A DNA stretch of 64,000 nt from Planctobacterium marinum. GTDB lineage: Bacteria > Pseudomonadota > Gammaproteobacteria > Enterobacterales > Alteromonadaceae. The notes beneath the pieces were generated by a model. It saw nothing but the letters and a program-made list of their open reading frames with translations, was not told where the DNA came from and did not search any database. Location of the stretch: the NCBI RefSeq assembly GCF_036322805.1, contig NZ_AP027272.1, positions 1,240,001 to 1,304,000 on the forward strand, written 5' to 3'. Made by a program: the position numbers and the translations under genes. This document shows positions 47,551 through 56,232 of the stretch, in pieces. Within the stretch, counting starts at the first letter, position 1. Every line of letters starts with the position of its first letter.

Positions 47551-50451
47551 TTAGTCTCTGCAATAGATCTTACGTCTCGTAGCAAATATCAGAAACAGTA
47601 ATCCGGCAATTCCCAAAGAACCTCCACTGCTACCGTTATCTGAACCGCTTGGAGGCGCAACAGGGGCCGGTGGTGGCGTATTGTCAACCACCGTTGGATC
47701 CGTATTTTGATTGTATTCAGTGAGGTTATTTACACCATCACCATCTGTATCTACAGCGGCGTCGCTTGGATCTAAGGGATCCAAGCCAAAGTCTTCTTCA
47801 AATGAGTCTGGCATGCCATCACCGTCATCATCCGTGTCTGATTCGTTGCCAATACCATCACCATCGGTGTCGATAGCTGAACTCGAATCGAGGGGTAAGT
47901 CATCTTCACTATTAAGTATGCCGTCACCGTCTGTGTCATGAGCGTCGTTGTAGGGTTGTTCGTCCAAAGCCTTACCAACGAACACTAAACCCACTGGTTT
48001 ATTTAGCCCACCGACACCAGCGTCTATCACCACCGAGTCAAATGCACCTGTCGTACCGTCAAATTTCAATACCTGGTTGGTATCACTGCTACAAATATAA
48101 AAGTCACCATCAGGTCCAATTGTTAAGCAGCCAGGCATGCCCAAACCGCCTCTCCCGGCACTGATAAATTCACTCAGGTACTCACCGCTAGCCGTATATT
48201 GCGTGATATTTCGGTTTCCCGCATTACTTACGTATATCAGGCCATTGGCGTCTTTGGCTAAATGTTCCGGTTTATTGAGTCTGACATTAGCAAAAACGGT
48301 CCCCGTTGAATTCCCTGCATTGTCGTTCAAAATCCGAAGCTCATTACTGCTGCGTGATGCAACCAGTAGCGTATTGTTGCTCTGTAATAACACGTCGCGC
48401 CATACTGCTGTGTCGAAAGTTTGCTTGGTGACTCTATTGCCTGTACTGGTCATTGCTACACCATCAAGATAAGAATAGCCCAGACCATTGTTCACCAATA
48501 AATGCTGATCACCGCGAAACAAAAGATGGGCCGGAAAGTTTGTCGCTAACTGGCTGCGATCGATAGCATTAATAACTTCGCCGGTTTGTCTGTCTAAGCG
48601 ATACACGTCACTGAATGCGATAAAATATACTTGCTGACTGCTGTTGACTTGAATATCGGAACGGAAAGTTAGTCCGCCCTCGTCGACAGTTGCAGCAACA
48701 CCGATAAAGTCACCTGTTTGGGCATCAAATTCAATAATTTGATTGCTATTCGCACTAACAATTAATATGTTGCTTTGGCTTAATGCTGTGGGTAGGTAGT
48801 AATCCTCTACGCCATCATTATCATCATCCAGATCACTCAGGTCGCCGGTATTGTCTAGGTCTAAATCTCTGAATTCCTGAAAATTATTCGGAATAGCATC
48901 TTCATTGTTGCCAATGCCATCCCCGTCGCTATCCAAAGATTCCTCTGGGTTTAATGGCAGTTGATCTGAAGTGTCTGCAACTCCGTCATTGTCATCATCA
49001 GTGTCCTGATTGTTACCGATGCCATCACCGTCTGTATCCAGCCACTCCATACTGTCATTGGGAAACGCATCGCTGTTATCGCCAGTACCGTCACCATCGG
49101 AATCTTGAGTTTCTTCTGGTGAAAATGGAAAAGCGTCTAGCCTGTCATTAACTCCGTCACCATCAATATCGGTAACACTGGTAATTGGAATCGTCACTTC
49201 ATCGGTAAAAACTGACTCTCTCAAGCCAGCGTTCTGAGCGGCCGTTATATTGATGGTACGCGCATTATCAGCAAATACACCGTCGCCACATACCTGGCCG
49301 CCACAGCTAAAGGACAAGTTTGAGAAATAAGGAAGTTTATAGTTTCGGTTTTCATCACCTGTGCCGATACTACTCATCACTGTATTGTACTGACCCGGTA
49401 CTAACAATGCGCCAGAAAAGCTGTATGAGCCTACACTCGCTCCATCTCGCCACTGATGACCAGCACCAAAGTTATGGCCAATTTCATGAGTGAAGGTATT
49501 GATACAATTAGAACCACCACTGATGCCTACATTGCTGACGTTTGCCAGTACACCTGGCACCGTATTTGGAAAGGTTGCTCTACCGCAAGCATCACGCTCA
49601 TTCAGGTCATGAGTACGGATCATAGCTACGATGTCAGCGCCTGATTCATCGCGCCAGGCTGCGATCGATCTCAATGAGGTATCGACAGCGGTAGCAGGGT
49701 CATCGTCCAGAGCGCCAACGAGATCGTCTAAGGCTAAATAAGATGATGGCTGGCTGTAATTGACGAGTTCACTGCGAACCAGCTGCAATTGCACATTAAT
49801 ACCACTATCAACAAATGATTGATTGGTTTTTTCCACCAGATGGTTCATCAGCGTAAATGACATTTCACCAGGGTAAGCAGCTCTGATATTTGGCGTAAAT
49901 AACAACATCACATCTACAACGGTATATTCGTTTGTCTCCGATTCAGCCATTTCTTGATACGAATTCGGCGACTGCATTGGTGAGCCCAGCGTATCATTTT
50001 CGTAATTACCGTGAAGCAGGGCAAGCTGGCTTATGTCCACTTGCCACGATTGGTTGTCGCGCACTTCGAAAAGCAGGCGTTTCCCGTTACCGACAATTTC
50101 TCCCATTGCTGTGTTTTTACCTTGAGTATAAATAATGCGGTAGTCTATGCCTGAATGAACAAAATCTTGGCTAACAAATTGGTGCGAAGCTCCAGCGTTT
50201 TTGACTTGTGCAACGGGGATACTGATAAGCTCTTGTTCGATGGGTAAGGTTAATAGTGCCTTTGAATATTTACCTTCAAATTCTGATCTGTTTATCCCTA
50301 CAACGAGATTATTGTCATTGTGGTAATAGATTTGATTAGCCGGAATATTGGAAAATTGTTGGGGTACATTGGTTGCGAAGGCGGTGCCTGGTAAGCTTAG
50401 TGCCGATATCAGACTAAGTATGGAAAGCGCTGATTTCATTACGATTTTCAT
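47551..50451 (-). CDS. Secreted reprolysin-like metalloprotease with thrombospondin type 3 repeats and GlyGly-CTERM tail
   Basis: The 966-residue protein has a signal peptide (cleavage near residue 26), a pro-region to about 170 and a zinc protease domain (about 175-410). The motif HEIGHNFGAGH at 322-332 is the HExxHxxGxxH of metzincins, with the Met-turn at NTVMSS (M359). Asp-rich calcium-binding repeats of the thrombospondin type 3 kind cover about 428-550. A beta-propeller-like region with NHL-type strands (KPEHLAKDANGLIYVSNAGN in outline) covers about 560-820, and a second Asp-rich block about 838-912. The tail SSGGSLGIAGLLFLIFATRR matches GlyGly-CTERM sorting signals, known to be processed by rhombosortase in bacteria with type II secretion. 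No rhombosortase gene is in the window. Confidence 0.85.
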   Translation of the reverse strand: MKIVMKSALSILSLISALSLPGTAFATNVPQQFSNIPANQIYYHNDNNLVVGINRSEFEGKYSKALLTLPIEQELISIPVAQVKNAGASHQFVSQDFVHSGIDYRIIYTQGKNTAMGEIVGNGKRLLFEVRDNQSWQVDISQLALLHGNYENDTLGSPMQSPNSYQEMAESETNEYTVVDVMLLFTPNIRAAYPGEMSFTLMNHLVEKTNQSFVDSGINVQLQLVRSELVNYSQPSSYLALDDLVGALDDDPATAVDTSLRSIAAWRDESGADIVAMIRTHDLNERDACGRATFPNTVPGVLANVSNVGISGGSNCINTFTHEIGHNFGAGHQWRDGASVGSYSFSGALLVPGQYNTVMSSIGTGDENRNYKLPYFSNLSFSCGGQVCGDGVFADNARTINITAAQNAGLRESVFTDEVTIPITSVTDIDGDGVNDRLDAFPFSPEETQDSDGDGTGDNSDAFPNDSMEWLDTDGDGIGNNQDTDDDNDGVADTSDQLPLNPEESLDSDGDGIGNNEDAIPNNFQEFRDLDLDNTGDLSDLDDDNDGVEDYYLPTALSQSNILIVSANSNQIIEFDAQTGDFIGVAATVDEGGLTFRSDIQVNSSQQVYFIAFSDVYRLDRQTGEVINAIDRSQLATNFPAHLLFRGDQHLLVNNGLGYSYLDGVAMTSTGNRVTKQTFDTAVWRDVLLQSNNTLLVASRSSNELRILNDNAGNSTGTVFANVRLNKPEHLAKDANGLIYVSNAGNRNITQYTASGEYLSEFISAGRGGLGMPGCLTIGPDGDFYICSSDTNQVLKFDGTTGAFDSVVIDAGVGGLNKPVGLVFVGKALDEQPYNDAHDTDGDGILNSEDDLPLDSSSAIDTDGDGIGNESDTDDDGDGMPDSFEEDFGLDPLDPSDAAVDTDGDGVNNLTEYNQNTDPTVVDNTPPPAPVAPPSGSDNGSSGGSLGIAGLLFLIFATRRKIYCRD

Positions 50452-50542
50452 CCCTGAATTAATTGTTGTTGTTTTTCTTGAGAACTAAATTGCCCTAATT
50501 TTCATGAGATTGCAAATAGTTAGCAATGAACTTTTATCGAAT

Positions 50543-50580
50543 AAACAGACATGTGTGACTTGTGTCGCACATGTCTGTTT
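50543..50580. promoter_or_regulatory. Operator 1 upstream of the BlaI-type gene
   Basis: This is a long palindrome whose outer 13 bp (AAACAGACATGTG and CACATGTCTGTTT) are perfectly inverted. Its core is GTGTGAC-TTGT-GTCGCAC at 50553-50570. It lies in the divergent region between the protease gene and the repressor gene. Confidence 0.7.
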
Positions 50581-50583
50581 GCT

Positions 50584-50607
50584 AAAGTGCGACAACTGTC
50601 ACACTTT
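50584..50607. promoter_or_regulatory. Operator 2 upstream of the BlaI-type gene
   Basis: This near-perfect palindrome has core GTGCGAC-AACT-GTCACAC at 50587-50604, the same half-sites (GTGYGAC) and 4-bp spacing as operator 1, centred 34 bp from it. It ends ten bases before the repressor start codon. Confidence 0.7.
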
Positions 50608-50616
50608 AGGTGATTT

Positions 50617-51006
50617 ATGAAACCCAACTCTACCGAACTCACTATTCTCAAATTATTGTGGCAGAGCCAGCCCAGAACCGGGAAAGGTATCCATGATGCT
50701 CTCAGTAAGCGCTTTGGGTGGGGCTATTCCTCAACACGCAAGACTTTAGAACGTATGAGCGCTAAAGGTCTGTTGTCAGAAGGAATGCAAGGCAATAAAA
50801 AGATCTATAGTGCCAAACTGGAAAAGATGCCCACGTTGGCACTGTTGGCTCAGGATTTTGCCAAACAGATCATGGAACTGGACTCACCCTTACCCGTCGC
50901 CATGTTTGCCGACAGCAAAATAATGAGTTCTGAAGAGCTTGCTGAATTAGAGTTGCTATTGTCATCTCCCAGTAATAAGGACAATCACAAGGGGGAGGCA
51001 AACTAA
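50617..51006 (+). CDS. BlaI/MecI family transcriptional repressor
   Basis: This 129-residue winged-helix protein has the N-terminal ELTILKLLWQSQPRTGKGIHD and YSSTRKTLERMSAKGLL segments, matching the recognition helix and wing of BlaI/MecI repressors, followed by a helical dimerisation tail. In known systems the repressor is cleaved when a BlaR1-like membrane protease senses its signal. Here the partner gene starts 1 bp after the stop. Two palindromes with common GTGYGAC half-sites sit just upstream and are the probable binding sites. AGGTG precedes the ATG. Confidence 0.9.
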   Translation: MKPNSTELTILKLLWQSQPRTGKGIHDALSKRFGWGYSSTRKTLERMSAKGLLSEGMQGNKKIYSAKLEKMPTLALLAQDFAKQIMELDSPLPVAMFADSKIMSSEELAELELLLSSPSNKDNHKGEAN

Positions 51007-51007
51007 G

Positions 51008-52339
51008 ATGCCTGAACCATTTGTCGACGTGATTGTTTGGTGTTTTTTGAGCGGTTTCTTGCTACTCATCGCTAATGTGTTAGCGCAGCATGCCCCGCAA
51101 AATACTGTTCTTTGGTGGACCATATTGTTTTTAACACTTGTGCCGTTTATTACCTTGCCCGTCGTTTTTACGCAAGTAATGAGCATTCCTGAAGTACTCT
51201 TGCTAGGGGAGTTTCAATCTGCTTTTACACAAGTGGGAACGGTGTTTCCAACGGGAGATAATGGTGCTTTATATACTTCCCGGGCAATGATTATTCTAGT
51301 GCTTGCATATTTGTTTGTCTTTACGCTGAAATTAACTCGCTTTTGCAAGCAGTATTGTGCTTTGTGTCGCTTATGTCAGAGTGCCACTGAAACCCAGAGG
51401 TTAGGCTTCAAAGTGTATCAACTGCCGCTAAATTGCTCCCCTTTCGTTTCAGGATTATTGCGCCCCAGGATTTATGTGCCACAACAGTTTTTTGATTTTC
51501 CACAGACTGAACAACAAGTGTTGTTGTGCCATGAATTAAGCCACATTCAAAATCGAGATCATATATCAGTATTGGTATGGCGGTTGATTACAATTGTTTG
51601 CTGGTTTAATCCTTTCATCAGAAAGATGGAGAAGGGCTTTGTAAAGGCAATGGAATACCGCTGTGATCTCAACACCATCAAAAGCCACAATATTTCTCCT
51701 GTTCAGTATGCCAGAGCGTTACTCAATGGATTTAAGCTTGCATCGACTCCCTCTGCAAATGTAGTGTCTTGTTTTACAGCCGGACAGTTCGATGCAAGGG
51801 ACAATAAACGTCGCTTGCAGCTTATTTTACAGCCTCAGAAAAGCATGGGTGCGCTGTTATTGTCTGCAATAATTGCAGCATTATTTACCAGTTTAACATG
51901 GGCAAATACCTTGTTTGATGAAAGTATCGTTCAAGAGACAGATGGCGAAATAAGGTGGACTTATCCATTGGCAGATTTAAATGTGACCTCACCTTATGGT
52001 CATGTTTCGCGATTGAGAAATTACCGAAAACACGGTGGTGTGGATTTTGGTGTACCAGAGGGGACACCCGTAACACCTGTAGCTGAAGGAGTCGTAACTA
52101 TTGCAGATAACTCAACCTTATCCAGCAAGTATGGAAACGTTATTTTAGTCGAACACAGCAATGGCTATCAAAGTCTATACGCTCACCTGAATGAGATCAG
52201 GGTGAAACCGGGTATGAAGGTTTACAAAGGACAAACTATCGGTTCGGTGGGGGCTACCGGGATGGCGACTGGACCCCATTTGCATCTTGAAATCTTAAAC
52301 AATGAGCGACGCATCGATCTCTTAACGGTACTCGATTAA
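51008..52339 (+). CDS. BlaR1-like M56 membrane peptidase fused to an M23 (LytM) domain
   Basis: The 443-residue protein has three hydrophobic segments in the first 110 residues and a BlaR1/MecR1-type M56 zinc protease domain with H175-E-L-S-H179 and the downstream MEYRCD (E216). A further membrane segment lies at 282-299, followed by a C-terminal M23 domain (about 315-440) in the position where BlaR1 carries its penicillin-binding sensor. The M23 metal residues are intact: H342 and D346 (HGGVDF), H393 (YAHL), and H424 and H426 (HLHLE). By analogy, the outer domain would bind or cut peptidoglycan and signal through the M56 domain to the BlaI-type repressor encoded 1 bp upstream. M56-M23 fusions are known in this group; the signal is not. 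It is convergent with yacG, 4 bp apart. Confidence 0.88.
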   Translation: MPEPFVDVIVWCFLSGFLLLIANVLAQHAPQNTVLWWTILFLTLVPFITLPVVFTQVMSIPEVLLLGEFQSAFTQVGTVFPTGDNGALYTSRAMIILVLAYLFVFTLKLTRFCKQYCALCRLCQSATETQRLGFKVYQLPLNCSPFVSGLLRPRIYVPQQFFDFPQTEQQVLLCHELSHIQNRDHISVLVWRLITIVCWFNPFIRKMEKGFVKAMEYRCDLNTIKSHNISPVQYARALLNGFKLASTPSANVVSCFTAGQFDARDNKRRLQLILQPQKSMGALLLSAIIAALFTSLTWANTLFDESIVQETDGEIRWTYPLADLNVTSPYGHVSRLRNYRKHGGVDFGVPEGTPVTPVAEGVVTIADNSTLSSKYGNVILVEHSNGYQSLYAHLNEIRVKPGMKVYKGQTIGSVGATGMATGPHLHLEILNNERRIDLLTVLD

Positions 52340-52343
52340 CAAA

Positions 52344-52559
52344 TTAGTGCTGGTTTTGTTGTTTAGCCAGCATTTCTTCGATATCTTCTGGATCAATATT
52401 GATATTGGAAGACTGAGACAGCGGTGTTGATATGGTATGGCTTTCGTCTGCCCATTCGCCTAAATCGATAAGCTGACAGCGTTTACTGCAAAAAGGGCGA
52501 TGTTCATTATTTGCAGACCACTCGATTTGAGTCTGACATGTAGGGCAATTGACTTTCAT
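52344..52559 (-). CDS. yacG: DNA gyrase inhibitor YacG
   Basis: This 71-residue zinc-binding protein has the four-cysteine pattern C5-x2-C8 and C24-x3-C28, followed by LIDLGEWAD, the YacG core. In E. coli it binds GyrB and blocks DNA binding by gyrase. The ATG at 52559 has AAGG upstream. It is the last gene of the pilC-pilD-coaE-zapD-yacG run, and its stop lies 4 bp from that of the convergent M56-M23 gene. Confidence 0.94.
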   Translation of the reverse strand: MKVNCPTCQTQIEWSANNEHRPFCSKRCQLIDLGEWADESHTISTPLSQSSNINIDPEDIEEMLAKQQNQH

Positions 52560-52590
52560 TGCGAGTGTACCTTGTATAAATTGATATTAG

Positions 52591-53343
52591 TTAGCAGCAA
52601 GCTAATTTAAAATTTATGGCTTTATCAACCGACACCTGACCCAATTCATCGGGCTCAAACAGCATAAAACGTATCGCGTAGCGATATTTGTTGCCACTGA
52701 GGGTGGGATAATAATTGCTATCTGAGGCGCAGTGAATGCGGATCAGGTCATTGCGTTCGTCCGCAACTCCTTGGTAAAACCCTTTGACGGCTTCAACTTC
52801 TTCAAAGCGTCCGCGCTCCCGTAAGAAAGATAAGGTAATTTCGATGGCTTGCTGGATGAGGGTAAATTCGTTAATCCAGCGATCAATATCGGCAGCAATG
52901 GCCTTATCTGACTGCTTCAACCAATAATGTAAATTGGGTAAATCAAAACTACAGGTGGCACCAGGAATTGAAAAGCGTTGTTTTATGGATAGCAAAAATC
53001 GCTCGCCTTTCAGACCCGCACCTATCTTGGCACTACTTTTCAGTTTTGCTTTTAGCTCAAGGATGCGTTGCAGGGCAAGGTCCAGAGCTTCTTTGTCGAT
53101 CTTGGGATGTTGTGCCCACAAGCGCAGATTTTTTTCGTGGTTATCGATGTCTTTGAGGATATCTGTACGCATGTCAATGCGCTCCAGCAATTCCAATAAA
53201 GTAAAATAGCAGTCAAAAAAGTGAATAAACTGCCAATCTTCCGAGCAATCCCGGGCAGAGTGCAGTTGTTTGAATAACTGTTCCAAACGCAAATAGGTGC
53301 GCACTTTCTCATTTAATGGAAATTCGTAAACAGTATTCGACAT
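52591..53343 (-). CDS. zapD: Cell division protein ZapD
   Basis: The 250-residue protein matches ZapD (YacF): N-terminal VYEFPLNEKVRTYLRLEQLF, an alpha-helical body, then a beta-rich C-terminal half with YPTLSGNKYRYAIRFM. ZapD crosslinks FtsZ filaments by binding the FtsZ C-terminal peptide, which is present in the FtsZ of this window. It lies 31 bp before yacG and 55 bp after coaE, so it belongs to their operon. Confidence 0.94.
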   Translation of the reverse strand: MSNTVYEFPLNEKVRTYLRLEQLFKQLHSARDCSEDWQFIHFFDCYFTLLELLERIDMRTDILKDIDNHEKNLRLWAQHPKIDKEALDLALQRILELKAKLKSSAKIGAGLKGERFLLSIKQRFSIPGATCSFDLPNLHYWLKQSDKAIAADIDRWINEFTLIQQAIEITLSFLRERGRFEEVEAVKGFYQGVADERNDLIRIHCASDSNYYPTLSGNKYRYAIRFMLFEPDELGQVSVDKAINFKLACC

Positions 53344-53398
53344 GTAACCAGCTCAGTATGTTGTTATTCGTATTTTAGGTGAAAAAACAGTCGATTGC

Positions 53399-54007
53399 CT
53401 AAATGCTCTGGGCAATCGCCTTATATTTGTTATGCAAGGTTTGAACCTTGGTCAACAAATGAGGTTTGTCAGTGTCATTTACAATCACGTCATCAGCAAT
53501 TGCAAGGCGTTGCTCTCTGCTCGCCTGAGATTGCATTATACTTTTTATTTGTGCTTCTCCAACCCCATCTCTGCTTGTTGCTCGTTGTAGCTGAATTGCT
53601 TCCGGGCAATCTACCACTAAAATTCGGTCAGTCAGGTGTTGTAGCTGATTTTCAACCAGTAATGGGATAGAAAGAAGAACATAATCGGATTTCGCTTGCT
53701 GACATTGTATTTGCATTTGTTCGCGAATGAGGGGGTGGAGTAATTCATTCAACCAGGTTTTAAGCGCAGGATCAGCAAAAACCCGTGTGCGTAATTGTGC
53801 TCTATCCAGGGTACCCTCTTGGGACAAAATACTTGCACCAAATTTATCCCTTATCGCGGCAAGTGCTTTACTACCCGGTTGCACCACTTCACGTGCGATG
53901 ACATCGGCATCCACTACTTCAATGCCATAATGCTCTTTAAATAGATCTGAAACTGTGGTTTTTCCCGACCCGATTCCGCCTGTTAATCCAACAATAAAAT
54001 TGCTCAT
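53399..54007 (-). CDS. coaE: Dephospho-CoA kinase
   Basis: The 202-residue P-loop kinase has Walker A GLTGGIGSGKTTVS at the N-terminus, followed by DADVIAREVV and LDRAQLRTRVFADP. It phosphorylates dephospho-CoA in the last step of coenzyme A synthesis. The ATG at 54007 overlaps the pilD stop by four bases, the common pilD-coaE coupling in gammaproteobacteria. Confidence 0.96.
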   Translation of the reverse strand: MSNFIVGLTGGIGSGKTTVSDLFKEHYGIEVVDADVIAREVVQPGSKALAAIRDKFGASILSQEGTLDRAQLRTRVFADPALKTWLNELLHPLIREQMQIQCQQAKSDYVLLSIPLLVENQLQHLTDRILVVDCPEAIQLQRATSRDGVGEAQIKSIMQSQASREQRLAIADDVIVNDTDKPHLLTKVQTLHNKYKAIAQSI

Positions 54008-54894
54008 GAGAGAATAAACTGCCAGTAGTGGTTAACAATACTTTCGCCAAAGAAGAAGGTGATGAGTCCGGCAATAGCAAGGTAGGGACCAAAAGGGATT
54101 GCTTGTCCTTTTTCAGTCTTTTTAGTGATCATCATGGCGATGCCGATAATAGCGCCCACGAAGGAGGACAGTATGATGATCACTGGAAGATAAGCGTAAC
54201 CAGTCCAGGCGCCTAATGCCGCCAGTAGCTTAAAGTCGCCATAACCCATGCCTTCTTTACCCGTTACCAGTTTAAAAACCCAATAAACGCTCCAGAGACT
54301 CAGATAACCCAGCGCAGCACCTAAAATAGCTTGATCTGGGGTAATGAATATACCTTTCAGGCTTAACAATAATCCTAACCACATCAGCGGCAGGGTGATT
54401 TGGTCCGGTAGTAGCATGGTGTCCAGATCGATAAATGTCAGAGCAATGAGGCTCCACAAAAAAATCAATGCCATGAATAGTGCCAAAGTCGGGCCGAGAT
54501 AAATGGCCATAGCGACACTCAGTGCCCCTGTTAATGCTTCGATTGTGGGATATCGAGCCGAAATCTTGGTTTTACATTGGCTGCATTTAGCTTTGAGTAA
54601 AATCCAGCTTAAGACGGGAATGTTTTCCCATGCTTTGATTTTGTGGCCACACTTAGGGCAAGTGGACGCTGGAATAGCCAGATTGAATCGATCGGTTTGC
54701 GTCGGCGCAGGGGAATTGCTCACAATCTGGGTGTCAAAATGGCTTTCGCAGGCATGCTTGAATTCTTTCTCCATCATCACCGGGAGACGATAGATCACGA
54801 CATTTAAAAAGCTGCCAACGGTTAAACCGATAAACAAGACGAAACCGTAAAACACCCAAGGCCAGGTATTAAATACCAGTAACAATTGCTCCAT
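54004..54894 (-). CDS. pilD: Type IV prepilin peptidase/methyltransferase PilD
   Basis: The 296-residue membrane enzyme cleaves the leader of prepilins and type II pseudopilins and methylates the new N-terminus. The zinc-binding cysteine pairs C79/C82 and C104/C107 are present. The two catalytic aspartates are in TFIDLDTMLLPDQ (D156) and GMGYGD (D220, the GxGD motif). About eight membrane segments are seen. It also serves the type II secretion pathway that the GlyGly-CTERM protease would probably use. It lies 41 bp after pilC and overlaps coaE by four bases. Confidence 0.95.
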   Translation of the reverse strand: MEQLLLVFNTWPWVFYGFVLFIGLTVGSFLNVVIYRLPVMMEKEFKHACESHFDTQIVSNSPAPTQTDRFNLAIPASTCPKCGHKIKAWENIPVLSWILLKAKCSQCKTKISARYPTIEALTGALSVAMAIYLGPTLALFMALIFLWSLIALTFIDLDTMLLPDQITLPLMWLGLLLSLKGIFITPDQAILGAALGYLSLWSVYWVFKLVTGKEGMGYGDFKLLAALGAWTGYAYLPVIIILSSFVGAIIGIAMMITKKTEKGQAIPFGPYLAIAGLITFFFGESIVNHYWQFILS

Positions 54895-54935
54895 TTATGT
54901 TCTTCTTATCTTTGCAATCAGGATTTGAGGGCAGT

Positions 54936-56150
54936 TTACACCACCATGCCCAGTTGGAATATAGGCAAATACATGGCAACGATTAATCCGCCTATCACCA
55001 CCCCTAAAACGGCCATAATGATTGGCTCCAATAAAGATGTGAGACCGTCTACCATGTCGTCTACTTCACGTTCATAGATAGTCGCTATCTTACCTAACAT
55101 ATCATCAACTGAACCTGACTCCTCACCTATGGCCACCATCTGCACTACCATTGGCGGAAAAACGTTAGTGCTGCGCATGGCAATATTCATTTGCTCACCA
55201 CCGGCTACTTCAGATTTCATGTAACGAATTGCGTCGCGGTAAACCGCGTTGCCCGCAGCGCCAGCCGCCGATTCTAATGCTTCAATAAGTGGAACGCCGG
55301 CAGCGAATGTAGTGGATAAGGTTCGGGTAAAACGGGCGATGGAGGCTTTCACCAAAATTTCTCCGATAACGGGTACTTTCAATAGTTTAGCGTCTAAAGT
55401 ATCTCTTAGTTTTTGTGAATTTTTATAAGCGCGTTTAAAGAAAAACGCAAATGCCACCATGCCCATCGCGATGAACGGGCCGTTGTTTTGCACAAAATTA
55501 GAAATATTGAGTACGAATTGGGTGAAGGCCGGGAGTTCCGCGCCAAACCCAGCAAAGATTTCCTCAAACTGAGGTACAACAAAAATCAATAAAATGGTGG
55601 TAACAATGAAAGCCACCACCACGACCGCCACAGGGTAGAACATAGCCTTTTTTATTTTCGATTTCAGCGCTTCCGCTTTTTCTTTGTAGGTGGCGATACG
55701 GTCGTAGATATTTTCCAAGGCACCCGACTGTTCACCGGTTTTCACCAGGTCGCAGTACAAATCATCAAAATAATCGGGAAATTTTCGCAGTGAGTTTGAC
55801 AAAGGTTGGCCGGATTGCACTTCGTGGGTGATTTGTCCCAGCATCTTGCGCATGGGCGCTTTATCATGGCCTTGGCCGATCATTTCCAGGGTTTGGATAA
55901 GTGTTACCCCTGCGGATAACATAGTGGCAATTTGTCGCGAAACGTTGCAAATGTCCAGCGCTTCTATCTTGGCGCCGCCTAGCAGGGGCTTAGGTGCTTT
56001 TTTTATTTTAGTAACAGATATGCCGCGACGACGCAGAATCGACTTAGCATCGTTCATGGAGTCGGCGATAAATTCGCCTTTAACTGTCTGGCCCTTTTTA
56101 TTTTTTCCCGTCCAGATAAACTCGGGTTTTTCTGCTTCTTTTACTGCCAT
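54936..56150 (-). CDS. pilC: Type IV pilus inner-membrane platform protein PilC
   Basis: The 404-residue T2SSF-domain protein has two repeated cytoplasmic domains (about 70-195 and 275-395) and three membrane segments (about 170-195, 220-245 and 375-400). Diagnostic stretches are RQIATMLSAGVTLIQTLEM and ARFTRTLSTTFAAGVPLIEALE. It anchors the assembly ATPases. In most relatives pilB precedes it, but here only 82 bp with a terminator separate pilC from pilA, so pilB must be elsewhere. Its promoter should be in or near that short gap. Confidence 0.94.
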   Translation of the reverse strand: MAVKEAEKPEFIWTGKNKKGQTVKGEFIADSMNDAKSILRRRGISVTKIKKAPKPLLGGAKIEALDICNVSRQIATMLSAGVTLIQTLEMIGQGHDKAPMRKMLGQITHEVQSGQPLSNSLRKFPDYFDDLYCDLVKTGEQSGALENIYDRIATYKEKAEALKSKIKKAMFYPVAVVVVAFIVTTILLIFVVPQFEEIFAGFGAELPAFTQFVLNISNFVQNNGPFIAMGMVAFAFFFKRAYKNSQKLRDTLDAKLLKVPVIGEILVKASIARFTRTLSTTFAAGVPLIEALESAAGAAGNAVYRDAIRYMKSEVAGGEQMNIAMRSTNVFPPMVVQMVAIGEESGSVDDMLGKIATIYEREVDDMVDGLTSLLEPIIMAVLGVVIGGLIVAMYLPIFQLGMVV

Positions 56151-56188
56151 CGTGACCGCTGTTTTTGTTTTTATCTTTAACTATAAAC

Positions 56189-56216
56189 AAAAAAGCCCAG
56201 CTTACACCGGGCTTTT
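56189..56216 (-). terminator. Terminator after pilA
   Basis: On the minus strand AAAAGCCC, a 10-nt loop and GGGCTTTTTT form an 8-bp stem with a T-run, 17 bp past the pilA stop. It would isolate pilA from pilC. Confidence 0.85.
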
Positions 56217-56232
56217 AATCGAAAAGTTTAGA

